Below, piece by piece: positions 1 to 9,196 of a DNA stretch of 64,000 bases. The first letter of the stretch is position 1; the number at the start of each line of letters is the position of its first letter. The translations under genes were made by a program, and so were the position numbers. Source of the stretch: Mesorhizobium shangrilense (GTDB lineage: Bacteria; Pseudomonadota; Alphaproteobacteria; Rhizobiales; Rhizobiaceae); contig NZ_JAQGPN010000001.1 of the NCBI RefSeq assembly GCF_028826155.1, forward strand, positions 2,175,501-2,239,500. The letters are read 5' to 3'. The notes below the pieces were generated by a model that worked only from the letters and a program-made list of their open reading frames with translations, was not told the origin of the DNA and ran no database searches.

Positions 1-302
1 CGGAGGCCGAAGGCGACGTTCTCGAAGACGGTCATGTGAGGGAACAGCGCATAGGACTGGAACACCAGGCCGACATTGCGCTTGTTGGGAGGCAGGCGGG
101 TGATGTCGCGCCCGCCGACCGTGATGACCCCGTCGGTCGGCTCGATCAAGCCTGCAACCATGCGCAGTATCGTCGTCTTGCCGCAGCCGGAAGGTCCGAG
201 CAGCGACACGAATTCGCCCTGGGCTATTTCCAGCGACACATCCTTGACCACGGACACCTTGCCGTAGCGCTTCACGATATGCCGCAGAGAAACGTTGCTC
301 AT
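1..302 (-). CDS. ABC transporter ATP-binding protein, PotA/CysA type (3' end cut by window)
   Basis: This is the N-terminal ~100 residues of an ABC import ATPase that would energise uptake at the inner membrane. The start ATG is on the minus strand at 302, and the reading frame runs off the left edge of the window. Visible motifs are the Walker A loop GPSGCGKTT and the Q-loop region [19 protein letters not shown], which is typical of the spermidine/putrescine/iron (PotA/FbpC) family. It lies 118 bases downstream of a periplasmic binding protein gene on the same strand (421-1449), so the two probably form an operon whose permease genes lie outside the window. Substrate is unknown; the family assignment is secure, the polyamine label is only by resemblance. 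Confidence 0.9.
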   Translation of the reverse strand, partial: MSNVSLRHIVKRYGKVSVVKDVSLEIAQGEFVSLLGPSGCGKTTILRMVAGLIEPTDGVITVGGRDITRLPPNKRNVGLVFQSYALFPHMTVFENVAFGL

Positions 303-420
303 TCGACCTCACAAGGATTGCCCGGCGTCCAACACGAGCGTCATGCCGCAGGGGCGGATCCGGTGGCGGCAAAGCGCAAGCCGGGAGCCGGATCGCCTGG
401 AGGCGACCCGGCAGTCAGTC

Positions 421-1449
421 TTAGCGCAGGACCTCGCGCTGCCAGCGGCGGGTCCACTCGGGCAGCTTCTCGGCCATTTCCGCCGGATCGAGGAACAGCA
501 TCTTGTCCAGCGCCTCGCCGGCCGGAACGATGGCGGAAACCTCGTCGGAGAGCACGACATTCTTGTTCACCGGACCGATGAACTGCTTCTCGGAGAAGCA
601 CTTCTGGTTGTCCGCATCGAGGATCGTGTCGATGAACTTGTGCGCCAGCTCTTCCTGCTTCGTGCCCTTCGGGATGGAGATCGTCGGACGGATGCCGACT
701 GCGCCCTCGGCCGGATAGGCGGCCGCGAGCGGCAGGCCGTTGGCGGCGGCGACGCCGGCGCGATCAGGATACCAGACCGCCATGTCGATTTCGCCGCGCT
801 CGAACAGCGCGACCACCTGGTCGGCCTGCGAGTAGAGCAGCACCGACGACTTCGCGAGCGGCTTGATCTTCTCGATGCCGGGGGTGATGTCGTCGAGCGA
901 GCCGCCCTCCATCTTGTTGAGCGCCGCGAGGAACTGCCAGCCGGTGGTGCCGGAAATGTCGCCGATGGTCACGCGGCCCTCGTACTTCGGATCGAACAGG
1001 TCGTTCCACGAGGTGGGCGGCGTGGTGACCTTCTCCTTGTTGTAGATGATGGTCGTGGCGCCCAGCATGGCGGCGACATAGGCGTCGTCCTTGCCCCAGG
1101 CGCCGTCGATGATTTCCGGCGCATTGGAGAGCTTGGCGCGGTCGAGCTGCACCAGCAGGCCTTCATTCGCCATCTGCACGGCAAACGCATCGTCGGCGAA
1201 CACGACGTCCATGTCGGACTGTCCGGCGGTGGCGCGGACCGCGGCTGCATGTTGCGACGAGCTGCCGAGCTTCATGACGACATCGGCGCCGGTGGCGGCC
1301 TTGAAAGGCTCGACATAGCAGGCCGTCACATTGTCGGCGAAGGAGCCGCCGAACGCGCCGAGGACGAGTTCGTCCGCAGCCGCGATGCTTGTGGCCGACA
1401 CGAGGGCAGCGATTGCGGTTGCAGCCGAGAGGAAGGAGTTTGATTTCAT
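421..1449 (-). CDS. Periplasmic ABC substrate-binding protein, PotD-like
   Basis: A 342-residue extracellular solute-binding protein that would deliver ligand to the importer served by the adjacent ATPase. Residues 1-22 form a Sec signal peptide (Lys-rich start, Ala-rich core, AAADEL cleavage zone). The mature part begins LVLGAFGGSFADN, as in polyamine-type binding proteins, and the stretch TIIYNKEKVTTPPTSWNDLFDP is the usual hinge-proximal signature of this family. The start ATG at 1449 is preferred over an upstream GTG because AAGGGAAC lies just before it and the signal peptide begins there. A MarR regulator is divergent across a 227-bp gap that may hold the operator. The ligand cannot be predicted; polyamine, opine or thiamine-like molecules are all possible. 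Confidence 0.88.
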   Translation of the reverse strand: MKSNSFLSAATAIAALVSATSIAAADELVLGAFGGSFADNVTACYVEPFKAATGADVVMKLGSSSQHAAAVRATAGQSDMDVVFADDAFAVQMANEGLLVQLDRAKLSNAPEIIDGAWGKDDAYVAAMLGATTIIYNKEKVTTPPTSWNDLFDPKYEGRVTIGDISGTTGWQFLAALNKMEGGSLDDITPGIEKIKPLAKSSVLLYSQADQVVALFERGEIDMAVWYPDRAGVAAANGLPLAAAYPAEGAVGIRPTISIPKGTKQEELAHKFIDTILDADNQKCFSEKQFIGPVNKNVVLSDEVSAIVPAGEALDKMLFLDPAEMAEKLPEWTRRWQREVLR

Positions 1450-1530
1450 GATCAGGTTCCCTTTGCGGATGCAGGCCCGGGCCTCTCCCGCCGTGCATCG
1501 CAAGAAAAAGGGCTATCACCTGTCCATTTG

Positions 1531-1544
1531 TCTTTCAAGAAAGA
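1531..1544. promoter_or_regulatory. Inverted repeat TCTTTC-aa-GAAAGA in the SBP/marR divergent promoter
   Basis: Six-base arms TCTTTC and GAAAGA are separated by two bases. The site lies about 80 bases upstream of the binding-protein start and about 130 bases upstream of the MarR start. It is a candidate operator for the MarR-family protein, since MarR dimers bind short palindromes, but nothing else supports the assignment. Confidence 0.35.
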
Positions 1545-1571
1545 TATTGTGAAGGTATCCTGTCTTGTTAC

Positions 1572-1619
1572 TAGCTTGGTGCGCGGTGGCCGCCTATTAG
1601 CTTAGTGCGCGATGGCCGC
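1572..1619. repeat. Imperfect 22-bp tandem direct repeat upstream of the marR-like gene
   Basis: Two 22-bp copies (1572-1593 and 1598-1619) differ at only two positions and are spaced with a 26-bp period. Both begin TAGCTT and end TGGCCGC. They lie immediately upstream of the ribosome binding site of the MarR-type gene, so they could be a duplicated regulatory site or simply a local duplication. Repeat identity is seen directly; the function is inference. Confidence 0.6.
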
Positions 1620-1676
1620 ATTGCGCAGCGAGCGCTGCCCTATGCCCTGCGCGGCCGAGTGTGAAGGAGGGGGACT

Positions 1677-2192
1677 TTGGAAGCAGGCGAGGTCGACTAT
1701 TGGGAGCTGGACCGGGTCGGGCGCGGGATGGAGAACTGGCGTCGCGAGCGGCCGGACATCGACTGCAGCGGCAAGGCTGTGGTCGGGCGCATCCTGCATC
1801 TGCACGACATCATCCTGCGTGCTGTCGACAGGGCGCTTGCGCCGCACGGACTGAAATATCCCACCTACGCGGTCCTGGCGACGATCCGGGCTTACGGTGC
1901 GCCCTTCCGCATGTCGCCGAGCGAGCTGCTTTCAACGCTGCTCCTGTCGTCCGGCGGACTGTCGAACCTCCTTCGGCGCATGGAAGAGGACGGTCTGATC
2001 AGACGCCTCGCCGATGAGCGCGACGGGCGGGGCGTCATCGTGGAACTCACCGAGAAGGGGCTTGCGGCCGCCGATGCAAGCATGGCGGACCATGCTGCGG
2101 TCGAGCGCGAGCTGTGCAAAAGCCTGCCGCCCGAGCTGCAGCGAACCGTCGCCCAAGGCCTTGGCATGATGATTGGGGCAGCCCAGCGCTAG
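1677..2192 (+). CDS. MarR-family transcriptional regulator
   Basis: A 171-residue winged-helix regulator. The core from about residue 38 (ILHLHDIILRAVDRALAPHG) through the recognition region MSPSELLSTLLLSSGGLSNLLRRME and the wing RLADERDGRGVIVELTEKG follows the MarR layout. It starts with TTG at 1677, chosen because a strong GAAGGAGG ribosome site precedes it by seven bases; an internal ATG at 1729 is the alternative. The gene is divergent from the PotD-like binding protein gene and probably controls it, itself, or both. The repeats between the two genes are candidate operators. Ligand unknown. Confidence 0.88.
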   Translation: MEAGEVDYWELDRVGRGMENWRRERPDIDCSGKAVVGRILHLHDIILRAVDRALAPHGLKYPTYAVLATIRAYGAPFRMSPSELLSTLLLSSGGLSNLLRRMEEDGLIRRLADERDGRGVIVELTEKGLAAADASMADHAAVERELCKSLPPELQRTVAQGLGMMIGAAQR

Positions 2193-2474
2193 GCTGCATC
2201 CATCAGGCATGTAGCGAGCCGGTAAGTGGTTTCTGAGGCTGTCTGGACGGGGGGATGAACCGCCCGCGGCGGCGCAGCCGCACGTAGTCGAAGAGCGGTG
2301 GCCACGAACGCACGCTCCTTTTGGCCGCATGGGGTTGCGAGATGCTGCGGCTCGCTCGCCGGTTGGCGCGGCATGGACCTGTTCCGCGCCCGCTGAGGAA
2401 GCAATTCCCGCGAAGTCGTTGGTCGGCGTTGCGGACCCTCCGCACGGCGTCGGCTCGCGAGACCGGGTTGCCGA

Positions 2475-2960
2475 CTATTTGCCCGGCTTGATGACGCCAG
2501 CCTTCGGCGAGAACTTGAAGACGCGCTTGTGGGTTTCGAGGATGGCGCGCGTGTTTACCCGCACGATGCCTTCCACATTGGCGAGCTGATTCGTCAGGAA
2601 GTCGACGAACTCCGCATTGGAGGCGAAGGTCGCGCCGGCGAAGATGTCGAAGCTGCCTGTGGTGATGTAGACGAAGTAGATCTCCGGCAGGTTCGACAGC
2701 TTCTTGGCGACACGCCGGATGCTCTTGGTCTCGACCTCGATCTCCATCATGATCCAGGTCGTGTGGCCGAGATTGAGCGGATTGGTCAGCGCCACGAACT
2801 CGATGACATTCGACTTGATCAGCCGGCCGAGCCGGTTGCGGACGGTCGATTCCGGGACACCGAGCGAATCTGCAATCGCCTTGGCCGGCGCGCGGGCATC
2901 GTCATGCAGGTGCTTGATGATGCCGACGTCGAGGTCATCAAGGTTGATTGCCGTTTCCAT
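2475..2960 (-). CDS. Lrp/AsnC-family transcriptional regulator
   Basis: A 161-residue Lrp-type regulator. Residues ~5-60 hold the HTH (LDDLDVGIIKHLHDDARAPA, then SLGVPESTVRNRLGRLIKSNVI), followed by a RAM/ligand-sensing domain (WIMMEIEVETKSIRRVAKKL, GSFDIFAGATFASNAEFVDF). The ATG at 2960 is preferred because GGAG precedes it and the length then matches the family. The gene is divergent from the B12 mutase operon across 305 bp, which suggests it regulates that operon in response to an amino acid or a CoA-pathway intermediate. A motif recurring here and in two other intergenic regions may be its operator. Confidence 0.9.
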   Translation of the reverse strand: METAINLDDLDVGIIKHLHDDARAPAKAIADSLGVPESTVRNRLGRLIKSNVIEFVALTNPLNLGHTTWIMMEIEVETKSIRRVAKKLSNLPEIYFVYITTGSFDIFAGATFASNAEFVDFLTNQLANVEGIVRVNTRAILETHKRVFKFSPKAGVIKPGK

Positions 2961-3265
2961 CGGCGAGCTCCGTCTCTGTTTCGGTGGCATTATTACGGAG
3001 CGCGTCTCGCGAACGCAACGAAGGCCTCCGGCATCTCCGTCGCTTACATGCCGCATCTGCCGCTTCTGGCCGCCCGCTGCAATCCGCTCCGTCCACGCGG
3101 CAGCGGGTCTGATGCGCCAAATTTGGCATTATCAACGTTCGCAAGTACGAATATGTGCGATATCAGCAAAAACAGTTGCGCATATTGGCGAAAAACATCA
3201 TATTGCCTGAAGTGAAGCAGAGGATTCCGCCAAGGCGCCGTGCCGGCTCAGCGGGGAGAAACGTG
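2961..3265. promoter_or_regulatory. Divergent lrp / acyl-CoA mutase intergenic region with TGCGATA-type sites
   Basis: This 305-bp gap holds no convincing gene. It becomes AT-rich near 3120-3215. Within it, TGCGATATCAGCA (3156-3168) and the inverted partner TGCGCATATTGGC (3177-3189) lie 8 bp apart. The same TGCGATA-type word occurs in the intergenic regions at 12981 and 26944. I read these as candidate operators, most economically for the adjacent Lrp-type regulator. Confidence 0.45.
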
Positions 3266-4993
3266 ATGTTTGGCATATCGCCGGACGGCCGAGCAGGGAT
3301 GGAGGACGCAGCGGACGAGACGCTGCGGGCAGGCGCGACCGCCGAGGCCTACGGCCGCTGGCTGTCGGGGGCCTATGCCAGCGATCTTGCAGCGCGCGGC
3401 CCCCGAAAGTCCTTCCGCACCGATGTCGGCATCGAGATCGCGCCGCTCTATACGCCAGCCGATCTCGATCGCATCGGCTTCGACTATGGCCGTGATCTCG
3501 GTTTCCCCGGCGCCTATCCGTATACGCGCGGCGATCGCGCAGGCATGTTCCGCACCGAAAGCTTCGTCGTCTCCGCCTATGCCGGATTCGGCGACGGCGA
3601 GGTCTGCAACAGGCGTTTCAAGCGGCTTCTCGGCATCGGCGCGGAGCAGATCCTCGTCGCCCTCGATCTGCCAACGCAGTGCGGCTACGATTCCGACCAT
3701 GAAATGGCCGCGGCCGAAGTGGGGCAAGTGGGCGTCGCCATCGACACGCTTGCCGACATGGAAGCGCTTTTCCGCGGCATCCCCGTCGACACGGTCAAGC
3801 GGGTTGGCACGCTCGGCAATTCGATCGGTCCGATCGTGCTCGCGCTCTATGCGGCGCTGGGCGAGAAGCAGGGGATCGCCTGGAAGGACTATACGGTCAA
3901 CCTCCAGAACGACCCGTTGAAGGAATACATCGCCCGAGGCACGCAGATCCTGCCGGCGGAGCCCGCCGCCCGCCTGGCCTGCGATGCGGTGACCTGGTGC
4001 ATCAACAGTGCGCCGCACTGGTCGCCGATGACGGTCTGCGCCAACCACATCAACGCCGGCGGGGCAGGGGCCTCCATGGCGCTGTCGATCGCGCTTGCAA
4101 ACGCGCTCCACTACATCGACCTCATGCTGGCGCAGGGCCATGCGATCGACGATGTGGCGCCACTGATCCACATGTTCCCGGACGAGCGGCACGACTTCTA
4201 CATCTCGGTCGCCACGCTCAGGGCGCTTCGCCGCATCTGGGCTCGCCTGATGAAGGAGCGCTACGGCGCCACCCGGGGCGAAGCGCTGGCGCTGCAGACC
4301 ACGGTCTACGGCCACGGGCAGGAATCGCTCCAGGAACCGCTCAACAACATCGTGCGCACGGCTTTCGGCACGCTGGCCTATGTGCTCGGCGGGGCGAGCT
4401 ACGTCTATCTCGCCGGTTATGACGAGGCAGTCTCGACACCCGGCGAGGAATCCATGCGGGTCGCCCTGAGGACGCTGCAGATCATCGCCAACGAACACGG
4501 GCTCGCCGACGCCATCGATCCGATGGGCGGCTCCTATCTCATCGAAACGCTGACCGCCGAGGTCGAGACCCAGATCCTTGACGGGCTCGCCGAGATCGAG
4601 CGAAACGGTGGAGCGCTCGCCGTCATCGATACCGGCTACGGCCGCCGGCTGATGACCGATGGCGCCGTCCGCCGCCAACGGGCGATCGACTCCGGCGAAC
4701 GGCCCTGGATCACCGTCAATCAATGGCCGGTCAAGCCCAACGTGCCCAATACCGCCTTCCGCGGCGATCCCGAGGCGACGGCGCGCCAGTTACGGCGGCT
4801 TGCCGAGGTGAAGGCCGGGCGTGACGGCGCACGCGTGAAGGCGCTGCTTTCCGATATCGACCGTGCCTGCGCCGAGGGGCGCAACTGCACCTCCGCCGTG
4901 CTCGACGCTGTGCGGGCCTATGCGACAGTCGGGGAAATCTGCCAGGTCTGGCGGGACCGTTTCGGCTTGTTCACTCCGTCGACCGATTTTTGA
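3266..4993 (+). CDS. B12-dependent acyl-CoA mutase, large (catalytic) subunit, divergent
   Basis: A 575-residue methylmalonyl-CoA-mutase-type TIM-barrel subunit without its own cobalamin domain, catalysing a 1,2 carbon-skeleton rearrangement of an acyl-CoA. Conserved blocks are YPYTRG (85-90), YAGFG (105-109), DLPTQCGYDSD, NDPLKEYIARGT and DPMGGSYLIETLT. Aligning by eye to methylmalonyl-CoA mutase gives Tyr105, Arg224 and His261 for the classical Tyr89, Arg207 and His244. That is the carboxylate-binding pair, not the Phe/Gln of isobutyryl-CoA mutase or the Ile/Gln of 2-hydroxyisobutyryl-CoA mutase. The neighbouring RPWTxRQ and SGYHxxEAG segments are replaced (TESFVVSA; CANHINAGG), so the substrate is uncertain. 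The ATG at 3266 follows GGGGAGAAACG; the frame is open further upstream. The B12 subunit gene begins 12 bases downstream. Confidence 0.9.
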   Translation: MFGISPDGRAGMEDAADETLRAGATAEAYGRWLSGAYASDLAARGPRKSFRTDVGIEIAPLYTPADLDRIGFDYGRDLGFPGAYPYTRGDRAGMFRTESFVVSAYAGFGDGEVCNRRFKRLLGIGAEQILVALDLPTQCGYDSDHEMAAAEVGQVGVAIDTLADMEALFRGIPVDTVKRVGTLGNSIGPIVLALYAALGEKQGIAWKDYTVNLQNDPLKEYIARGTQILPAEPAARLACDAVTWCINSAPHWSPMTVCANHINAGGAGASMALSIALANALHYIDLMLAQGHAIDDVAPLIHMFPDERHDFYISVATLRALRRIWARLMKERYGATRGEALALQTTVYGHGQESLQEPLNNIVRTAFGTLAYVLGGASYVYLAGYDEAVSTPGEESMRVALRTLQIIANEHGLADAIDPMGGSYLIETLTAEVETQILDGLAEIERNGGALAVIDTGYGRRLMTDGAVRRQRAIDSGERPWITVNQWPVKPNVPNTAFRGDPEATARQLRRLAEVKAGRDGARVKALLSDIDRACAEGRNCTSAVLDAVRAYATVGEICQVWRDRFGLFTPSTDF

Positions 4994-5005
4994 GCAGGAT
5001 CGAGC

Positions 5006-5408
<403 letters not shown>

Positions 5409-5416
<8 letters not shown>

Positions 5417-6959
5417 CGCGAACCTCGGACACGGCAGCACGGTCGGCCGGCTGATGAGCCAGGCGACGCGCCGCTTCGGATCGTGCACGGCGCTGGTCGC
5501 AGGCGGCCGGTCATGGACGTTCGCGGAGTTCGAGGCCATCGTCGCGCGGCTCGCCGAAGGACTTGCCGCACGGCTCGCGCCCGGCAGCCGGGCGGCGCTG
5601 ATGATGCGCAACTGCGCCGACTACATCTTCCTGCAGATGGCGATCGAGCGAACCGGTCTCGTTCGGGTGCCCGTGAATGCGCTGGCGACGGCCAATGACG
5701 TCGCGCTGATCGACGCCGATTGCGCGCTGGGCGCCATTTTCCATGACCAAGCCTCGGCAGATCGTATCCCGGTCCGCGACGGGCTGTGGCGGGTCTGCGT
5801 CGATGGCGACGGCGCAGCCGGCGGGCCATCCTTCGCCGAACTTCTCGCAACCGGGCTTTCTGGAGACGCTGGCGCGCGCGAGGGGCCGCGCCTCGACGAC
5901 CTCGCCTCGATCAACTACACCTCCGGCAGTTCCGGCCGCCCGAAGGGCGTGATGCTGACGCATCGCAACTGGGCGGCCGTCTACCGCAACATGCTGATCG
6001 ACCGCGACATCCGCGCGGACGACACGATCGCCCACATCGGGCCGCTCACCCATGCGAGCGGCACATACTTCGTTCCCTGGTTCCTGCGCGGGGCGACGAA
6101 TGTGCTGGTCGACGGCGGGTCAATCGACAACCTCCTCGCCGCCATCGAGCGTCATCGCGTCACCGTCTTCACCTGCGTCCCGACCGTCCTGACCCGCCTC
6201 GTCAATCATCCACGCCTCGGAGAATTCGACCTCTCGTCGCTGCGGATGATCGGCTATGGCGCGGAGCCGATCCCGCGCAACACGCTGATGCGCGCGCTCG
6301 ATCTGTTCGGTCCGATCCTCGTGCAGAACTACGGATTGACCGAGGCAATGATGACCTGCACGACGCTGCCGCCCGAGGATCACTTCGACGACGCCGGCAA
6401 TCCGCGTTTCGGGGCTGTCGGACGACCCTACACCTTCGTCGAGATCGTCCTGCGCGACGAGGCCGGGCATCCGGTGCCGGCCGGTCATATCGGCGAGATC
6501 ACCGTGCGCTCCGACCACGTCACCAGCGGCTACTGGGGCATGCCCGAGGCGACCGCCGAGGTGCTGCGCGACGGCTGGCTCTGGTCGGGCGATCTCGCGC
6601 GCATGGGCGAAGACGGGATCATCTCGCTTGCCGGGCGCTCCAAGGACATGCTGATCTCCGGTGGTTTCAACATCTATCCTCAGGAGATCGAGGCCGCGCT
6701 GACGAGCTGCGCCGACGTGGTCGAGGCGGCGGTCATAGGCCTTCCCGATCCGGCATGGGGCGAGATCGCGGTCGGCTATGTGGCGCTGTCCGCCGGCTCG
6801 CCGCGCAACCGCGACGACATCCTCGCCGAGATCAAGCCGAGGCTGGGCATCCGCACGCCCAAGCGGCTCGATATCGTCGAGCACCTGCCGAAGAACGCCA
6901 ATGGCAAGGTCGACAAGAAGGCGCTGCGGGCGGCCTCCCAGGAGGCCGAGGCGCAATGA
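5409..6959 (+). CDS. Acyl-CoA synthetase (AMP-forming)
   Basis: A 516-residue ANL-superfamily ligase that activates a carboxylic acid with ATP and CoA. It shows the P-loop TSGSSGRPKGVMLTHRN, the A5 motif NYGLTEAMMTC, the hinge region GWLWSGDLARMGEDG, the A8 motif GRSKDMLISGGFNIYPQEIE and the C-terminal lysine motif PKNANGKVDKKAL. The start overlaps the cobalamin subunit by 8 bp. Its position in the mutase operon matches the ligase of the 2-hydroxyisobutyryl-CoA mutase operons, suggesting that it makes the mutase substrate (or a precursor) from a free acid. Acid specificity cannot be read off. Confidence 0.92.
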
Positions 6960-8137
6960 GCGGCGGCGTCGTCATCGCAGCACCGGGACGCACGCCGTTC
7001 GGCAGGTTCGGCGGTGCGCTGAAGGACATACCTGCGCCCGAACTCGGCGCCTTCGTCATCGATGCGATCGTTGCACGCGCCGGCCTGCCGTCCGAGAAGA
7101 TCGATGCGGCCTATTTCGGCGTCGGGATGATCGGCTCAGGCATGCTGACGCCCGTGCGCCAGGCCATCCTGCGCTCGAAGCTGCGCCAGGAAACGCCGTC
7201 CTTCGGCGTCGACCGCGCCTGCTGTTCGGGCATGACGGCGATCGGTCTGGCCTTCAAGGACATCAGGGCCGGCGAGGCGTCGCTTCTCGTTGCCGGCGGC
7301 TTCGAGAGCCTGTCGCGCACGCCGCAGCTTCTGCCGCGCAGCCACGTCCATCGCGTCGGCCGCGTTGCACTGGACGATCCGCTGATGATGCGCGGCGACG
7401 TGGTGGAGGCATCGATCTCCGGCTATACGGCGCGCGAGGCGCTGCAACTCGGGGTCGACCGGAGGATGCAGGACGAATGGGCGCTTCGCAGCCATGAGCG
7501 GTACTTCGAAGCGGACGCCCGCGGGTTCTTCGATGCCGAACGGGTCGCCTACGAAAGAGGTCCGGTGCGGCTCGAGCGGGACGAGCCTCCGCGCCGCGAT
7601 ACCTCGCTGGAAAAGCTGTCAAAACTCAGAACCGTTTATGACAGCGAAACCGTGACCGCCGGTAACGCGCCGGGCCTTTCGGACGGCGCGGCCGCGATGA
7701 TCGCCGCCGATGCGGTGGCCGCGCGGGAATGTGGGCTGGAAGTCCAGGCGGAAGTTCTCGCCTATGCGCAGGTCTGCGGAGCGCCGACCTCGGGCTCGTA
7801 TACGCCGGCGGTGGCGATCCGCGAGGTGCTGCGCAAGGCGGATGTCCGGCTTGACGACATCGCACTCATCGAAATCAACGAGGCCTTCGCGGCCACCCCG
7901 CTCGTTTCGACGCTGAAGCTTGCCGATGGCGACAAGGCCGGTGCGGAACGCCTACGCGCGCGCACCAATATCCACGGGGGGGCTGTCGCGATCGGCCACC
8001 CGCTGGGCGCCAGCGGAGCGCGCCTGGTCATGACCCTTGCCGCCGGCCTCAGGGCGCGCGGAGGGGGGCTCGGCGTTGCCGCCATTTGTGGAGGCTTCGG
8101 CCAGGGCGATGCCATCCTCATCAAGTCGGTCGGGTAG
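6956..8137 (+). CDS. Thiolase (acetyl-CoA acyltransferase family)
   Basis: A 393-residue classical thiolase that would cleave a 3-oxoacyl-CoA with CoA. It carries the nucleophilic cysteine region DRACCSGMTAIGLAF, the INEAFAA segment, the GGAVAIGHPLGASGAR histidine block and the second cysteine in CGGFGQGDA, so it should be active. The ATG at 6956 overlaps the ligase stop (ATGA). No hydratase or 3-hydroxyacyl-CoA dehydrogenase lies in this operon, so the mutase product either needs few steps before thiolysis or uses enzymes encoded elsewhere. Confidence 0.92.
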   Translation: MSGGVVIAAPGRTPFGRFGGALKDIPAPELGAFVIDAIVARAGLPSEKIDAAYFGVGMIGSGMLTPVRQAILRSKLRQETPSFGVDRACCSGMTAIGLAFKDIRAGEASLLVAGGFESLSRTPQLLPRSHVHRVGRVALDDPLMMRGDVVEASISGYTAREALQLGVDRRMQDEWALRSHERYFEADARGFFDAERVAYERGPVRLERDEPPRRDTSLEKLSKLRTVYDSETVTAGNAPGLSDGAAAMIAADAVAARECGLEVQAEVLAYAQVCGAPTSGSYTPAVAIREVLRKADVRLDDIALIEINEAFAATPLVSTLKLADGDKAGAERLRARTNIHGGAVAIGHPLGASGARLVMTLAAGLRARGGGLGVAAICGGFGQGDAILIKSVG

Positions 8138-9172
8138 ATGGAGGGAAGCGAACGACGGCGGATTGCACGCGCGATCAGCGCCGCGGAGAACCGCGGCGAC
8201 GATTGCGAGGCAGTTCTTCGCGCTGCCTATGCGGCACGCGGGCGGGCGCGCATCGTCGGCGTCACCGGTCCGCCGGGGGCAGGCAAGTCCACTTTCGTTG
8301 ACCGCCTCGCCACGCATCTCGCGCGCGCCGGACGACGGATCGCCATTGTGGCGATAGATCCGTCCAGCCCGTTTTCGGGCGGCGCGCTTCTGGGCGATCG
8401 GGTGCGCCAGGGTGACAGCGCCGCGGAGGAAAACGTCTTCTTCCGCTCTGTCTCGGCACGCGGCTATATCGGCGGTCTCAGCGAGACCGCCGTCGACGTG
8501 ATTGCCGTCCTTTCCGGCTTCGGCTTCGACTACGTGCTGCTCGAAACGGTCGGCGCGGGCCAGTCCGACGTCGAAATCCGCGAGATCGCCGACTGCACGC
8601 TCGTCATGACCGTGCCCGGTCTCGGGGACGGCGTGCAGGCCTCGAAGGCCGGGCTGATGGAAACCGGCGACATCTTCATCGTCAACAAGGCAGACCTGCC
8701 CAACGCGGCCGATACGGCCAAGCACATCCGCGCGGCGGTTTCGGCCGCCTATATGGGCAAGCCGGGGCTGAATGACGTGCGGCCGGCCAAGATGGTCGCC
8801 GCGCATGGCCAGGCCAGTCCGGGTCAGCGCGCGTTGATGCGCAGGCACGGCGACATGGCTGCCGATCCTTCCATCTGGGTGCCGCCGGTCCTTTCCGTGT
8901 CGGCTGCGCGCGGCGAGGGAATCGCCGAAGTCGCCGCGACCGCCGACACCTATCTGGACTGGCTGTCGCAAACCGGCCGGCAGGGAGAGCGGGAGCGCGA
9001 GCGTCTCTACCGGCAGATCCTGCGCACGCTCTCGACCATGCTGATGGCGCGCTTCTCCGCGCCGGCCGGTGCGGAGACGGCGGTTGCCGAGTGGGTGGAG
9101 CGCATCATTGCCGGTCGTGCGAGCCCGCTAGAGGCCGCGCGGTCGCTGGCGAGCCAGGGGCAGGGCAGATGA
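8138..9172 (+). CDS. MeaB/ArgK-type G-protein chaperone of the acyl-CoA mutase
   Basis: A 344-residue SIMIBI-class GTPase of the MeaB/MMAA family, which gates cobalamin loading and protects B12 acyl-CoA mutases from inactivation. Visible motifs are the P-loop GVTGPPGAGKST, the metal/switch segment DPSSPFSGGALLGDRVR, the ETVGAGQSDVEI block and the base-recognition NKAD. The start codon directly abuts the thiolase stop. Its presence in the operon supports the neighbouring mutase being a functional adenosylcobalamin enzyme with a dedicated chaperone. Confidence 0.93.
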   Translation: MEGSERRRIARAISAAENRGDDCEAVLRAAYAARGRARIVGVTGPPGAGKSTFVDRLATHLARAGRRIAIVAIDPSSPFSGGALLGDRVRQGDSAAEENVFFRSVSARGYIGGLSETAVDVIAVLSGFGFDYVLLETVGAGQSDVEIREIADCTLVMTVPGLGDGVQASKAGLMETGDIFIVNKADLPNAADTAKHIRAAVSAAYMGKPGLNDVRPAKMVAAHGQASPGQRALMRRHGDMAADPSIWVPPVLSVSAARGEGIAEVAATADTYLDWLSQTGRQGERERERLYRQILRTLSTMLMARFSAPAGAETAVAEWVERIIAGRASPLEAARSLASQGQGR

Positions 9173-9196
9173 CAACAGGCACTGAGGGAGGGTGAC

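Noticed and set aside
295..1443. 382-residue open frame on the plus strand
   Set aside because: It lies antisense to the well-supported binding-protein gene with its signal peptide; Arg/Asp/Gly-rich composition typical of a shadow frame in high-GC DNA.
3248..4723. 491-residue open frame on the minus strand
   Set aside because: Antisense to the acyl-CoA mutase large subunit, which has clear conserved motifs; no recognisable domain.
5786..6955. N-terminal extension of the thiolase frame back to 5786
   Set aside because: The extension lies inside the acyl-CoA synthetase gene and is Arg-rich; the thiolase starts at the ATG at 6956 overlapping the synthetase stop.
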